DNA of 64,000 nucleotides from Planctomycetota bacterium (GTDB taxonomy: Bacteria; Planctomycetota; Phycisphaerae; WQYP01), in the NCBI GenBank assembly GCA_021805985.1, contig JAJZDN010000005.1, forward strand, positions 40,062-104,061. Reading direction: 5' to 3'. The notes beneath the pieces are model-generated. The model searched no databases. It was not told the origin of the DNA and was given only the letters and a program-made list of their open reading frames with translations. Each line of letters opens with the position of its first letter. Position 1 is the stretch's first letter. The position numbers and the translations under genes are program-made. Below, piece by piece: positions 7,583 to 17,429 of the stretch.

Positions 7583-10027
7583 ATGTATAAATGGTTTCGT
7601 ACACTGGCCGCAGGTTTTGCCGTGATGGTGGCAGCTCGCGGTTTATCCCACGGCCTGCATGCCGCTGTTTTAAGCGTGACGATTCCTCAGGCTGCAGCGC
7701 CTCGGAAATGTCCTCTGGTTATGGGTACAGCACGTAATCCGGATGGCGATGTTTTGTCGATTAATCGACAGTGCATTGAACTCAATGGCAAACCCTGGAT
7801 TCCGGTAGCGGGCGAATTTCATTATGTGCGATATCCGCGCCGGGATTGGCTGACGGAATTGCGGAAAATGAAAGCCGGCGGGATCAATGTGGTGTCCACG
7901 TATGTTTTCTGGATTTATCAGGAGGAGCAAAGGGGAGTTTGGGACTGGCGGGGCCGACGGGATTTGCGGGCCTTTCTAAAAGATTGCAAAAAAGTTGGCT
8001 TGTTGGCCGTGGTGCGGATAGGCCCCTGGGATCATGGTGAAGTGCGTAACGGCGGATTCCCAAATTGGGTGGAGCATTCCGGCGTGCATCTGCGAAGTAA
8101 TGATCCGCGCTTTATTGCCATGGTAAAGCCCATGTATCGGCAGATCGCTGGGCAAATGCGGGGTCTGTTGTGGAAGAATGGCGGCCCGGTTATTGATGTC
8201 CAGGTGGATAACGAATGTGGTGATTTGCCTTACCTGTATCACCTTAAGCAGATCGCCCGGCGCGACGGTATTGATGTGCCATTTTATAACATGACGGGGT
8301 GGAATAATGTTGCCGCTCCTAACTGGCAATTACTGCCCATGTTCGGCAACTATCCTGATGGATTTTGGACCAATGCCCCGCATGGCTTTCCGTATGCTTA
8401 TGATTTTACACCCGTGCGTTCGCCGCGCGACACCAATCAGTTCGCCAAATTCCCCTTTGTATGCTGCGAAATCGGCGGCGGCATGGCATCCAGTTACGCT
8501 CATCGCATTTGGATCAACAGCAATGATATTGGGGCGTTATCGCTGGCGGAACTGGCGGATGGGGCCGTCTGGCAGGGATATTACATGTATCAGGGCGGTT
8601 GGGATTTGCGGGGAAAATTAAGCTATTTTAATGAGACATTGGCCACGCAACATTACAACGACTTGCCCTATATTAATTATGACTTCCAGGCTCCGTTGGG
8701 CGCATGCGGGCAGGAGCGACCGCAATACAATCTGCTGCGGCAGCAGGCGATGTTTCTGCATGATTTCGGCAACAAGCTGGGGTTGATGCCGGCCATTATA
8801 CCAGAGGGCACCAAGGGAAAACGCAGCGGCACCCCGCTGCAATGGGATGTGCGATCCAATGGCCGCAATGGCTTTTTGTTTTTTAATAATTATCAATATG
8901 AACATGCGTTGCCCGCAAAGCACAACGTGCAATTCTCGCTGCAACAGAATGGCGACACAATTTTGATTCCCGCCAAGCCCATAACCATTCCGGCCGGAAG
9001 TTATGGCTGGTGGCCGGTGAATCTGAATTGCAATGGGGTGATGATTCAGTACGCAACGGTCGAACCCATTTGCCACGTCCAAAGCGGCAAGACCCGGTTT
9101 TATTTTTTTGGAGCCATCAAGGGCATTGCGCCGCAAATGACCCTGGCACCCGGTGCCGGCGTACAATTGCACGTGAAAACCGGCACCGTCACTGATATGC
9201 CACATGCGATAAATATTTCTAACATTACCGCAGGCTTAAACACGGCCATCAGTGCTGTGACGCCCGCGAGAAAACGTGTGAAGTTTATTATTCTCAGTGC
9301 TCCCGAAGCGAGACATTTATGGAAAATCCGGATCGGATCAATTAGTCGGGCTGTTATCAGCGCCGATGCACTTGTTCCCATGGGACACACGCTGGAATTG
9401 CAGCGGGAAAACGCGAAAGCCTTTTCATTGGCGATCCTACCGGCACCGATGCACTTGGCCATGGATGGTAAAAACGTCCCGGGCCGCGCGGACGGCAATT
9501 TTATTCGTTATTCCGATGCTGCTGCGGCGCAGGTCCCAGCGGGCATTACATGCACGCTGCTGAAACATGCCAATCTGACCTTGGCAGAAAAAATGTATCC
9601 GATGATTCGCAAAAACTGGAACACCGCCGCCGTAACGCGCTGGCATATCAATATTCCGTTGCAGGATAGATCGCTGCCGTTGCTGCTGCGAATCCATTAC
9701 GTCGGCAATGTGCTGCGCGTTTACGCGGGCGGAAAACTGATTGTGGATGATTTTTATAATGGCAAGCCGCTGGATTTTCCGCTAGACCGAATTCCGCTGA
9801 AGTTGTGTGGTGACATTGAATTGCGCATGCTGCCACTGTTTGCTCATTCTCCGGTAACGCTGCCACCGCAGGCAAAACCGAATTTTCGGTTACACAAGGC
9901 GTACGCGGTTATAAAAAGCATTCAGCCCCTTCTGGAAAGCCACGTAATGTGTGCTGTATCCGGCACGCAGAACGGCGCTGCTGCTACACTGCGGCAAGGC
10001 GAAGTTGCGGAAAAGCCTAAGCCGTAA
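7583..10027 (+). CDS. Secreted GH35 beta-galactosidase
   Basis: A protein of about 814 residues from the ATG at 7583, chosen because AGAAGG lies nine bases upstream and a signal peptide (basic start, Ala-rich core, GLHA end) begins there; a TTG at 7553 would add ten unlikely residues. The TIM barrel starts with WIPVAGEFHYVRYPR and carries FPNWV, the acid/base Glu in VQVDNECG near residue 215, and the nucleophile Glu in FVCCEIGGGM near residue 305. The catalytic motif reads DNEC where most GH35 enzymes have ENEY. About 500 C-terminal residues are beta-rich. It would take terminal galactose from the products of the GH53 enzyme encoded 48 bases upstream. Confidence 0.9.
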   Translation: MYKWFRTLAAGFAVMVAARGLSHGLHAAVLSVTIPQAAAPRKCPLVMGTARNPDGDVLSINRQCIELNGKPWIPVAGEFHYVRYPRRDWLTELRKMKAGGINVVSTYVFWIYQEEQRGVWDWRGRRDLRAFLKDCKKVGLLAVVRIGPWDHGEVRNGGFPNWVEHSGVHLRSNDPRFIAMVKPMYRQIAGQMRGLLWKNGGPVIDVQVDNECGDLPYLYHLKQIARRDGIDVPFYNMTGWNNVAAPNWQLLPMFGNYPDGFWTNAPHGFPYAYDFTPVRSPRDTNQFAKFPFVCCEIGGGMASSYAHRIWINSNDIGALSLAELADGAVWQGYYMYQGGWDLRGKLSYFNETLATQHYNDLPYINYDFQAPLGACGQERPQYNLLRQQAMFLHDFGNKLGLMPAIIPEGTKGKRSGTPLQWDVRSNGRNGFLFFNNYQYEHALPAKHNVQFSLQQNGDTILIPAKPITIPAGSYGWWPVNLNCNGVMIQYATVEPICHVQSGKTRFYFFGAIKGIAPQMTLAPGAGVQLHVKTGTVTDMPHAINISNITAGLNTAISAVTPARKRVKFIILSAPEARHLWKIRIGSISRAVISADALVPMGHTLELQRENAKAFSLAILPAPMHLAMDGKNVPGRADGNFIRYSDAAAAQVPAGITCTLLKHANLTLAEKMYPMIRKNWNTAAVTRWHINIPLQDRSLPLLLRIHYVGNVLRVYAGGKLIVDDFYNGKPLDFPLDRIPLKLCGDIELRMLPLFAHSPVTLPPQAKPNFRLHKAYAVIKSIQPLLESHVMCAVSGTQNGAAATLRQGEVAEKPKP

Positions 10028-10060
10028 ATGGGGACCATAAGCCAGCGCAGCCCACACCTT

Positions 10061-10092
10061 GGCTCATACACAGCTTGTGCTGTGTATGAGCC
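10061..10092. terminator. Perfect 14-bp hairpin between GH35 gene and recA
   Basis: GGCTCATACACAGC and its exact complement flank a four-base TTGT loop. It lies between two convergent genes, 33 bases after the GH35 stop, so it probably ends transcripts from one or both sides. No T-run follows directly on the plus strand. Confidence 0.65.
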
Positions 10093-10127
10093 TGTCCGGG
10101 CGTCACTTCGCAATGCTTGTGTTTTTT

Positions 10128-11252
10128 TTACCGCCCCGCCGCCGCCTTGGCTACGGGACGCTCCGGCGTCGCCTCCGGCTTGGGTGCTGCGGGTTTGGTC
10201 TCAGGCTTTACCGCTGCCACGGGTACTGCGGGCTTCTCGGGTATGGGAACAACCAGCCGCTTGGCGAGGATTTTTTCCCGAATTTCCTTGGTGGCATCCG
10301 GATTATCCTTGAGAAACTGCCGGGCCTGCTCTCTACCCTGGCCCATACGGGCTGGACCATAACTGAACCACGCACCGCTTTTATCGACAATGTTGTCAGC
10401 CACGGCAATATCCAACAGGTCGCCTTCATAGCTGATGCCGCTGTCAAACAAAATATCAAATTCCGCTTCGCGGAATGGCGGGGCAATTTTGTTTTTTACA
10501 ACCTTGGCCCGTACATGATTACCAATGGCCACTTCACCTTCTTTAATGGTGTTGATACGCCGAATATCAATACGAACCGAGCTATAAAATTTCAGTGCCC
10601 TTCCACCCGTGGTGGTTTCGGGATTGCCAAACATCACACCAATTTTTTCGCGTATCTGGTTGATGAAGATCACCAGAGTTTTGCTCTTGGAGACCGCACC
10701 GGTAAGTTTTCGCATGGCCTGACTCATCAGCCGCGCCTGCATACCCATGGAGGCATCCCCCATATCCCCTTCAATTTCTGCCTTGGGAATTAACGCTGCC
10801 ACAGAATCTACGACAATGACATCCACGGCGTTGGATCGTACCAGCAGTTCCACAATTTCCAGAGCCTGCTCGCCCGTATCCGGCTGGCTGACCAGCAAGT
10901 CTCTCAGGCTTACCCCCAGCCGTTTGGCCCAAGTGGGGTCCAAGGCATGTTCCGCATCGACGAATGCGGCCACGCCCGCGAGTTTTTGTGCTTCCGCAAT
11001 GATATGCAGACATAAAGTAGTTTTACCGGAAGATTCCGGCCCGAATACTTCCACAATTCTGCCCCGGGGAATGCCTTTGCCTCCCAAGGCGATATCCAAG
11101 CCCAATGAGCCTGTTGGGATGCCTTCAATAGCCAGCGGATTTACGCCGTCCATTTTCATGATGGCACCCTTGCCGAAGTTTTTTTCAATTTGCGACAATG
11201 CCCGGTCAAGAGCCTGATCGCGTGCCGTTGAGCTTACTGCATCTTTAGACAT
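10128..11252 (-). CDS. recA: RecA recombinase
   Basis: A 374-residue RecA, the DNA strand-exchange ATPase and LexA coprotease. The N-terminal helix includes [19 protein letters not shown], and the Walker A loop GPESSGKT is near residue 71. [19 protein letters not shown] is the Walker B and L1 region, and [21 protein letters not shown] is loop L2. The C-terminus ends in a Pro/Ala/Lys-rich tail of about 35 residues. It lies just after clpB on the same strand but has its own strong promoter with a palindrome over the -10 box. The Shine-Dalgarno sequence is weak (GCGAG). Confidence 0.97.
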   Translation of the reverse strand: MSKDAVSSTARDQALDRALSQIEKNFGKGAIMKMDGVNPLAIEGIPTGSLGLDIALGGKGIPRGRIVEVFGPESSGKTTLCLHIIAEAQKLAGVAAFVDAEHALDPTWAKRLGVSLRDLLVSQPDTGEQALEIVELLVRSNAVDVIVVDSVAALIPKAEIEGDMGDASMGMQARLMSQAMRKLTGAVSKSKTLVIFINQIREKIGVMFGNPETTTGGRALKFYSSVRIDIRRINTIKEGEVAIGNHVRAKVVKNKIAPPFREAEFDILFDSGISYEGDLLDIAVADNIVDKSGAWFSYGPARMGQGREQARQFLKDNPDATKEIREKILAKRLVVPIPEKPAVPVAAVKPETKPAAPKPEATPERPVAKAAAGR

Positions 11253-11305
11253 GATAATCTCGCAATAAAAAAGTAATTCTGCGCCCCACCACGATGGGGA
11301 AGCTA

Positions 11306-11339
11306 TAGGTAATTATACCTAACGAATTACGAACGTCAA
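11306..11339 (-). promoter_or_regulatory. recA promoter with palindromic candidate SOS operator
   Basis: Reading toward recA, TTGACG (11334-11339) is followed after 16 bases by a perfect TATAAT (11312-11317). The -10 box lies wholly inside a 16-base inverted repeat (11306-11321; on the plus strand TAGGTA-ATTA-TACCTA). A repressor bound there would block RNA polymerase, which is the arrangement expected of LexA, although the motif is not one of the classic LexA boxes I know. Confidence 0.7.
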
Positions 11340-11371
11340 GCAGTATTTTAAGTTCTATTTTACCGGCTTTT

Positions 11372-13990
11372 CTACTCCACTTCTCCTTCCACAATTGGCC
11401 CTCCGGCTGCAAAGGTGAAGCGTCCATGGCGATCGGCATCAATGCGGATGGAACTGCCCTCCGGGAAGTCGCCGCTTAGCAGCTTTTCTGCTAAAGGATT
11501 TTCAATCTGCTGCTGGATCAGCCGCTTAAGCGGACGTGCACCATATGTGACATCATACCCCTGTTCGCCAAGTTCACGACGGGCTTTGTCGCTGATGATC
11601 AGGCTGTGGCCACGCTCGGCTAACCGCTGTTCCAGATGCTGGAGTTGAATTGTCACAATGGCAGCAAGTTGCGCTTTTTGCAATGTATGAAAAATCACAA
11701 CTTCATCTACGCGATTAAGAAATTCCGGACGGAAGTGTTGCTTTAAAACATCCCGCACGCCGGCTTCAATTTCCCAATCGGCACCCTTTTTAGCCGTGAG
11801 GTCCTGAATCATCTGGGAGCCGAGGTTGCTGGTCATGACAATGAGTGTGTTTTTAAAATCTACCGTGCGCCCCTGCCCGTCGGTGAGGCGTCCATCGTCG
11901 AGCACCTGCAAAAGCACATTGAATACATCACGGTGGGCCTTTTCAATTTCATCAAATAGAATAACACAGTACGGTCGGCGACGAACCGATTCCGTCAGTA
12001 CACCGCCTTCTTCATAGCCCACATATCCCGGCGGTGCCCCGATAAGCCGGGCCACGCTGTGCTGCTCCATAAACTCAGACATATCAATGCGTATCATGGA
12101 TTCTTCGGTATCGAACAGAAATTCCGCCAGGGCCTTGCAGAGTTCCGTTTTGCCCACGCCGGTGGGACCCAAAAACATAAAACTTCCGATAGGCCGGTGT
12201 GGATCCCCCAGCCCTGCCCGATTGCGCCGCACCGCATTACTTACGGCTTTTACCGCTTCATCCTGCCCGATGACCCGGCGGCGCAGGAATTCTTCCATGC
12301 GCTTGAGGCGTTCCTTGTCCCCTTCCAGCATTTTGGTAACGGGGATGCCCGTCCATTTTGCAACAACATGGGCGATCTCCTCCGGCGTGACCTCTTCACG
12401 CACCATCGACTGACCGGATTTGAGAATTTCTTCCAGTTGTTTCTGCCGGGCCTGCAAATCTGCATCAAGTTGCCGCATGTCCCCGTAGCGCAACCGGGCG
12501 GCTTCTTCCAATTTTCCCTGCCGCTGTGCTTCTTCCAGATGGGTCTGAGTCTGCTGGATTTTTTCCCGGATTTCCTTGATGCCGCGCAATACGCCGGATT
12601 CACGTTCCCATTTGGCGGTGAGTTCGGCGTTACGCTCATTAAGATCCGCCAGGAGTTTCTGATCTTTCTCCAATTGCTGGCGTGAAGCGTCGTCTTTTTC
12701 TTTTTTCAATGCTTCGCGTTGCACTTCCAACTGCATAATTCTGCGCCGCAGATCATCCAGTGCAGCGGGCATCGTGTCATTTTCAATTCGCAATCGACTG
12801 GCGGCCTCATCAATAAGGTCGATGGCCTTATCGGGCAGAAAACGCTCGGTAATATAGCGGTTACTTAACGTGGCGGCCGCTACGAGGGCAGCATCCACAA
12901 TGCGCACGCCATGGTGGGTTTCATAACGTTCTTTGAGTCCGCGCAAGATAGAAATCGTATCCTCAACCGAGGGCTGGGGTACCATCACCGGCTGAAAACG
13001 CCGCTCCAAAGCCGGGTCTTTTTCAATGTATTTGCGGTATTCGTCTAAGGTGGTAGCACCGATGCAACGCAATTCCCCGCGCGCCAGGGCAGGTTTAAGC
13101 AAATTAGATGCGTCCATGCTTCCTTCCGCCCGGCCGGCACCTACCACATTATGCAGTTCATCTATAAACAGAATAACGCCGCCCGCCGCCTGTTCCACAT
13201 CCTTCAGAACCGCTTTCAGGCGGTCTTCAAATTCCCCGCGGTATTTGGCCCCGGCCACCAGAGCGCCCATGTCCAGTGCGATCAGCTTTTTATTTTTAAG
13301 CCCCTCCGGCACATCCCCGGCTAAAATGCGCTGCGCTAAGCCTTCCACAATGGCCGTCTTACCAACGCCTGGCTCTCCGATAAGCACAGGATTGTTTTTG
13401 CTGCGACGGCTTAGAACCTGCATACAGCGGCGAATTTCTTCATCACGACCTATGACCGGATCCAGTTTTCCCTGCCGGGCGGATTCCACCAGATCGCGGC
13501 CATATTTTTGCAGGGTCTGGTATTTATCTTCCGGATTCTGGTCCGTCACACGGGAAGTGCCGCGAATATCTTTTAAAGCGGCGAGAACGGCATTTTTATT
13601 TATACCCGAGGAGGTCAGGGCATTTTTTGCCGCTGATTGGGAAGCGATTAATCCCAGCAGTAAATGCTCCGTGGAAAGGTATTCGTCCTTCAAACGATCC
13701 GCTTCCTTCTGCGCAGCAGCGAGCACCTCGCTGACATCCCGAGCCATGCCCAGCTGCGCCCCACCGGATACACTGGGCAGGCGATCCAGTTGTGTTTCAA
13801 CGGCGGAATCCAACTGGGCCCCATCTACTCCCAATTTGGCCAGCAGGGGACGGATGATTCCCTCTTTATCCGCCAGCAACGCGGATAACACATGCAGAGC
13901 AGTCACCTCGCCATGCTGTTTTTCCGCAGCCAAACTTTGAGCATTGGCCAGAGCCTCTTGAGCTTTCACTGTAAATTTGTCGAAGCGCAT
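11372..13990 (-). CDS. clpB: ClpB disaggregase
   Basis: An 872-residue Hsp100 chaperone that rescues aggregated proteins with DnaK. The start at 13990 was chosen because the family N-terminus [14 protein letters not shown] begins there with AAGGAAG just upstream; an upstream in-frame start adds 16 unrelated residues. Domains in order are: Clp N-domain (1-145), first AAA+ with [13 protein letters not shown] near residue 205, a coiled-coil middle domain (about 395-525) with the ClpB-type [14 protein letters not shown] pattern, and second AAA+ with [11 protein letters not shown] near residue 605. The usual C-terminal region with YGARPLKR follows. No CIRCE element is seen upstream. Confidence 0.97.
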   Translation of the reverse strand: MRFDKFTVKAQEALANAQSLAAEKQHGEVTALHVLSALLADKEGIIRPLLAKLGVDGAQLDSAVETQLDRLPSVSGGAQLGMARDVSEVLAAAQKEADRLKDEYLSTEHLLLGLIASQSAAKNALTSSGINKNAVLAALKDIRGTSRVTDQNPEDKYQTLQKYGRDLVESARQGKLDPVIGRDEEIRRCMQVLSRRSKNNPVLIGEPGVGKTAIVEGLAQRILAGDVPEGLKNKKLIALDMGALVAGAKYRGEFEDRLKAVLKDVEQAAGGVILFIDELHNVVGAGRAEGSMDASNLLKPALARGELRCIGATTLDEYRKYIEKDPALERRFQPVMVPQPSVEDTISILRGLKERYETHHGVRIVDAALVAAATLSNRYITERFLPDKAIDLIDEAASRLRIENDTMPAALDDLRRRIMQLEVQREALKKEKDDASRQQLEKDQKLLADLNERNAELTAKWERESGVLRGIKEIREKIQQTQTHLEEAQRQGKLEEAARLRYGDMRQLDADLQARQKQLEEILKSGQSMVREEVTPEEIAHVVAKWTGIPVTKMLEGDKERLKRMEEFLRRRVIGQDEAVKAVSNAVRRNRAGLGDPHRPIGSFMFLGPTGVGKTELCKALAEFLFDTEESMIRIDMSEFMEQHSVARLIGAPPGYVGYEEGGVLTESVRRRPYCVILFDEIEKAHRDVFNVLLQVLDDGRLTDGQGRTVDFKNTLIVMTSNLGSQMIQDLTAKKGADWEIEAGVRDVLKQHFRPEFLNRVDEVVIFHTLQKAQLAAIVTIQLQHLEQRLAERGHSLIISDKARRELGEQGYDVTYGARPLKRLIQQQIENPLAEKLLSGDFPEGSSIRIDADRHGRFTFAAGGPIVEGEVE

Positions 13991-14844
13991 AGAACTTCCT
14001 TTCCAGGAGCCATAAATTAATCCATCCCTTTCAAGCACATTACAAATGCCATACCAGAAAAAAATAGCGAAAAGATGGCGTTTTTCAGGGGTCAGTTGCC
14101 GCCGGGGCAGTCATGAAACTGCCGATATGGCAGAAAGGAATTTTGAGACGAGCCTACCTTGCAATCTCAGTAGCCGGGGATGCAATCCACAACGGACCGC
14201 AAAAAGACCGCTGATTACGCCGATCACGCGGATAAACACCGGGCTTCCGTGCTTTGAGACTTCCCTACGCATGACGCACAGCACTGTCTGAGAATCGCCA
14301 CGGCAATCGCGGATAGTAACCCCACCGGTGAAAATGCCGGTCCCTGAAATAGCGCCCAATTTCCGACCGCAACACCGCTATTCACTTGCGCGCGTATACC
14401 AACCCCAATCCCCGCTGTAACCCGTAACCCCGTATAGCATCTCGCATCCCGCAGTTAGCATTCCCGGCGGCTCCAAAGCATTCTAAGTCCTAACTCCCAA
14501 CTCCTGAATACTCGTCCCGCCCCTGTCCCCTGTAACCTCGGTGGTGGGTCGTTGTGGTGAAATTGTTCATTCAGTGCAACCATTATCCGCCTGAAAAAAG
14601 GCCGAAGTTGTTTTCACTCATGAATTCTACATTTTCCGCCGCAGTGGGCCAAGCGGACCCAAAACGAACCCACGCCGGTCAGCACTCATGCGTCAATTCA
14701 CTTCACCCTATTTCCGCGCCCATCCGTCGAATCGGTGGATGTTCCCTTTTTGTGTGCCTTAAGCTTCCCCGTTTCTCTTCCTCTTGGGAAAGCCCGGGAA
14801 TATTACATATCTGTTGCTGTGGATTAATTCGTGATCTTCTATAT
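13991..14844. other. 854-base intergenic stretch with degenerate repeats
   Basis: No convincing gene. It holds one copy of a GATTACGC-type repeat (14209-14240) and a pyrimidine-rich run of TAACYC/CCTGT phrases (about 14395-14545) that recurs at the right end of the window. The short open frames on both strands (for example a plus frame at 14554-14865) lack ribosome binding sites and sensible composition. Confidence 0.6.
14209..14240 (-). repeat. Dispersed GATTACGCGG-type repeat, copy 1
   Basis: The plus strand reads CCGCTGATTACGCCGATC then ACGCGGATAAACACC. Related phrases recur near 19529-19562 and 30025-30053, in opposite orientation. The copies are diverged but share alternating AATCCGCG/TAATC words. 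Confidence 0.5.
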
Positions 14845-15369
14845 TTATCCTTTGGAACTTCGTGAACAGCTCACGATTCCCAGGAGGCGCTTAATCTCTT
14901 CGATTGCCGATGTGCCGCCTTCGGCCACTTCGATGAAACCTCCAACAACAACACACGCTCTGTTCAGCCACATTTCTGCGGAGATCACTGGCATATTATT
15001 TTTTGGCGCAAGCGTCAAAGAAAACGGGGGTATCATCTTGAGCACGATATTTTCAACCTCGGTTACCACTATCTTTTTTGTGAATGGCTCGAGTACTTCC
15101 GATGTTAGTTCCAATCCTCCTTGCCTCGCAAGCCGCGCGAGTTGTCCCGCGCTAAATAAGTTTCCGGCATCACGAATTGCCCGTAGCTCCTTTGCGACTG
15201 TTACGGCCGAAGCATTTCGGAAAAGGGTTTTATGGCTGATATGGTAGGGCTGACGGTACTTTCCGGAGAGCAGTTGCAAATGCCGTAACTTAGTTAAGAC
15301 ATGCCTTCGTGTATCTGCCCCTTTGTAGCAAAAGCTTGAAACACGCTGTTTCGGGTTATTATTCTTCAT
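14845..15369 (-). CDS. Putative immunity-like protein coupled to RHS unit 2
   Basis: A 174-residue protein from the ATG at 15369, which overlaps the end of the RHS gene by 11 bases and has GGAGGG seven bases upstream. It is clearly homologous to the product at 16902-17429: both have an F-Y-x3-DTRR-x2-L-x2-LR-x-L start, a central AIRD-x4-F-x2-Q-x-A segment, a conserved IW/MWL near residue 140, then VGG-x-I and a terminal ExKRLLG. No known family is recognised. Position directly after, and overlapping, a variable RHS C-terminus is where immunity genes of polymorphic toxins sit; that role is inference. A secreted accessory protein is less likely, since no signal peptide is present. Confidence 0.7.
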   Translation of the reverse strand: MKNNNPKQRVSSFCYKGADTRRHVLTKLRHLQLLSGKYRQPYHISHKTLFRNASAVTVAKELRAIRDAGNLFSAGQLARLARQGGLELTSEVLEPFTKKIVVTEVENIVLKMIPPFSLTLAPKNNMPVISAEMWLNRACVVVGGFIEVAEGGTSAIEEIKRLLGIVSCSRSSKG

Positions 15370-16954
15370 CGCCGGGCCCTCCTCCATAACAACCACATTG
15401 TCTGACCCCCTTCTGAAGGCCAGTTATGATAACGGCCCATTGGCAGCTCCTGCCACTCCCTTCCACACCGCAGGGGCGGCCGCGGTCGCAATCCCCCAAT
15501 TCGCAGCCGCTTTCCCGCTTTCGCGGGATGCACTTCTCCTTCGCCGCCTGGCGGGCCAGATATAGCAGATATACTGTTAGTATGGCTGCCAAGATCGCCT
15601 CCGCCACCGCTTCTGGGATGGACTTTGGGAGCGGAACCGCGATTTTCCCCCACGGATCCACCGCGTTCACCGGGTTGCTTTCAACATATTCATACAAATT
15701 CACGCCGCCGACGTAGCCGATCGGATCTCTCTGAATCCAGCGGCCAAGAGTGGGGCGGTAGGTGCGATTGCGGACGTAATACAATTCCGTTTCGGGGTCA
15801 TAACGGTAGCCGCAATAAATAATTTCATTCGCACCGTAGCCGGATTGCACGTCATCGTTGGCAAACCAAATACCATCCGCACCGGGGCCGGTGAAGATCA
15901 ACGTATTACCGTAGGCGTCCGTGTCGTACGCCTCAACAATGCCGCCGGTGGAATTCGTTAAGGCCACCGCTCTGAACAGTAAATCCTGCAGCAGATAATA
16001 CGCGCCGGCGGCCAACGATTGTGTGCCGAGAATGGTGTAGGTGGTAAGCTGTATACATTCATCGATGTATGATCCCCAGATGTACTGCTTAATGGAGGTG
16101 TCGGTGGAGCCCGTTCCGCCAAAGGGGTCGCGTTCCTCCACCGTTTGCCAGCCTTGCCACAGATTGTCGGTGGTTTCGTTGGGGATGTTGCCAGCCAGGC
16201 CGCCGTTAGAGATTGTTTTCCGCACCCTGCTATTCATGGCATCATATAGATATGTTGCGATAACCAAACCATCGCTGACGCGGTTAATCTGGATTGGCCG
16301 GTTCAGCGGATCATACGCGTAAATTAGTGTGCCGTCATTCTTAAGATTGCCGTTGGACGCCCCCGTTGCACCGTCATATACGAAGGTTACAGGGGACAGG
16401 CTAGAGGTTACAGACTGCGTGATTTCGTTGAGGTAATTATGGTTTCTCTGATCGATCGTCTGGCTGCCGCCGACGGACATAATGCCCGTGGCTCGCCAGT
16501 TGCCCAAGCCGTCGAGATTCCAGTTTTCCTGGGTGTTGCTGCCAGGTAGGGCATTGGCTGCGGTTATGCCGCCACCACCGTTGTTTTGATAGCCCCCGGT
16601 GCTGTTCAATATCCCACGCTGATATTGCAACAGTCTGTTGATGGAATCGGCATTGTTGCCATTGGCGGTATCACGGGCAAGCGTGGTCTGGCCTAAGCCG
16701 TTGTACTGGAAGCTTTGGGCGGTGGTGCCGCCGATGCCTGCTGCCGGTGCGATGGTTGTATTTGTCCTTCGGCTCATAGGATCCCAAGTGTTGGAGAACA
16801 CCGAACCATTTTCATCGGTGTATGTTACCACATCATTGGCCAAATCATACCCTCCGCCGAAAGCCCGCTTTTCCGATTCACATTGGGGCAAGAGGCCGTA
16901 GCTATTCGAGCCCGAGCAACCGCTTGGCCTCCAGGGCTGCGGCGCGATAGCCAT
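15359..16954 (-). CDS. RHS-core fragment with Cys-rich tip (unit 2)
   Basis: A 531-residue 5'-truncated RHS protein. The first ~35 residues are read from the 3' end of the previous gene in another frame. RHS homology begins at YDLANDVVTYTDENGS and continues through YD repeats to the RHS core end (YYVRNRTYRPTLGRWIQRDPIGY, about residue 400). The variable tip follows DPWG: a hydrophobic helix (EAVAEAILAAILTVYLLYLA), then a basic Cys-rich segment with seven cysteines (DCD-x2-RPCG-x2-GSGRSCQ-x3-IITG-x2-KGV-x2-CGCY). Compared with unit 1 it lacks about 165 residues between NAD and NRLL, an in-frame deletion between YD repeats. There is no signal peptide or transport domain. This looks like an orphan RHS tip cassette; whether it is translated is uncertain. 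Confidence 0.75.
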   Translation of the reverse strand: MAIAPQPWRPSGCSGSNSYGLLPQCESEKRAFGGGYDLANDVVTYTDENGSVFSNTWDPMSRRTNTTIAPAAGIGGTTAQSFQYNGLGQTTLARDTANGNNADSINRLLQYQRGILNSTGGYQNNGGGGITAANALPGSNTQENWNLDGLGNWRATGIMSVGGSQTIDQRNHNYLNEITQSVTSSLSPVTFVYDGATGASNGNLKNDGTLIYAYDPLNRPIQINRVSDGLVIATYLYDAMNSRVRKTISNGGLAGNIPNETTDNLWQGWQTVEERDPFGGTGSTDTSIKQYIWGSYIDECIQLTTYTILGTQSLAAGAYYLLQDLLFRAVALTNSTGGIVEAYDTDAYGNTLIFTGPGADGIWFANDDVQSGYGANEIIYCGYRYDPETELYYVRNRTYRPTLGRWIQRDPIGYVGGVNLYEYVESNPVNAVDPWGKIAVPLPKSIPEAVAEAILAAILTVYLLYLARQAAKEKCIPRKRESGCELGDCDRGRPCGVEGSGRSCQWAVIITGLQKGVRQCGCYGGGPGDEE

Positions 16955-17429
16955 TTCCGCCCGGCCGCGTCACGGAGATAGATCCGCCCACGAAACTTAC
17001 ATCGCCTTCCAGCCAAATGCTCGCACCGAATTCGGGGAAACAGTTCGACGAAGCCATCTCAATATCAAACCTCCCGATTTCCGTCCCCTCAAGGCGTCGG
17101 AGATTGACGACGCCCACCTCACGGGAGAATTTTTCGATGACCGCTTTGCTTAGGTCGCCGCGCCCTGAGGATATTAACGCCGCACGTTGAGCCTCGTTGA
17201 AGACGGCCTCCATGTCTCTAATTGCCGTGAGCATCTCCGCGGTACTGCTGGCCGTGCACCCCCTGAAAAAGACTTTCTTCGATCGAACAGCACGGCTCAT
17301 GTTGAGATCGCCCAGCGCCGCCAGCCGCCGCAATCTGCCCAGGAGATTTCGCCGCGTGTCGCCGTTGCGATAGCGAAATGCGACGATATACGGTATGGCG
17401 TCGGGTGTATGGGGCCTAGGATTCCTCAT
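16902..17429 (-). CDS. Putative immunity-like protein coupled to RHS unit 1
   Basis: A 175-residue protein starting at the ATG at 17429, which overlaps the RHS stop by 14 bases, with GGAG seven bases upstream (inside the RHS end). The frame stays open far upstream (to 18122), but that part is only the shadow of the RHS gene. It is a homologue of the protein at 14845-15369, sharing DTRRNLLGRLRRL, the AIRD-x4-F motif, ASIWL and EAKRLLG. It has no signal peptide or membrane helix, so it is probably cytosolic. Family unknown. Tight translational coupling to a polymorphic RHS tip suggests immunity or chaperone function by analogy with other RHS loci. Confidence 0.72.
   Translation of the reverse strand: MRNPRPHTPDAIPYIVAFRYRNGDTRRNLLGRLRRLAALGDLNMSRAVRSKKVFFRGCTASSTAEMLTAIRDMEAVFNEAQRAALISSGRGDLSKAVIEKFSREVGVVNLRRLEGTEIGRFDIEMASSNCFPEFGASIWLEGDVSFVGGSISVTRPGGNGYRAAALEAKRLLGLE

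Noticed and set aside
13026..13940. 304-residue plus frame opposite clpB
   Set aside because: Antisense shadow with Ser/Arg-rich composition.
13991..14100. CIRCE or other heat-shock operator before clpB
   Set aside because: No TTAGCACTC/GAGTGCTAA pair or similar inverted repeat is present.
14554..14865. 103-residue plus frame in the gap after clpB
   Set aside because: No ribosome binding site, composition unlike neighbouring proteins, and it overlaps the end of the convergent coupled gene.
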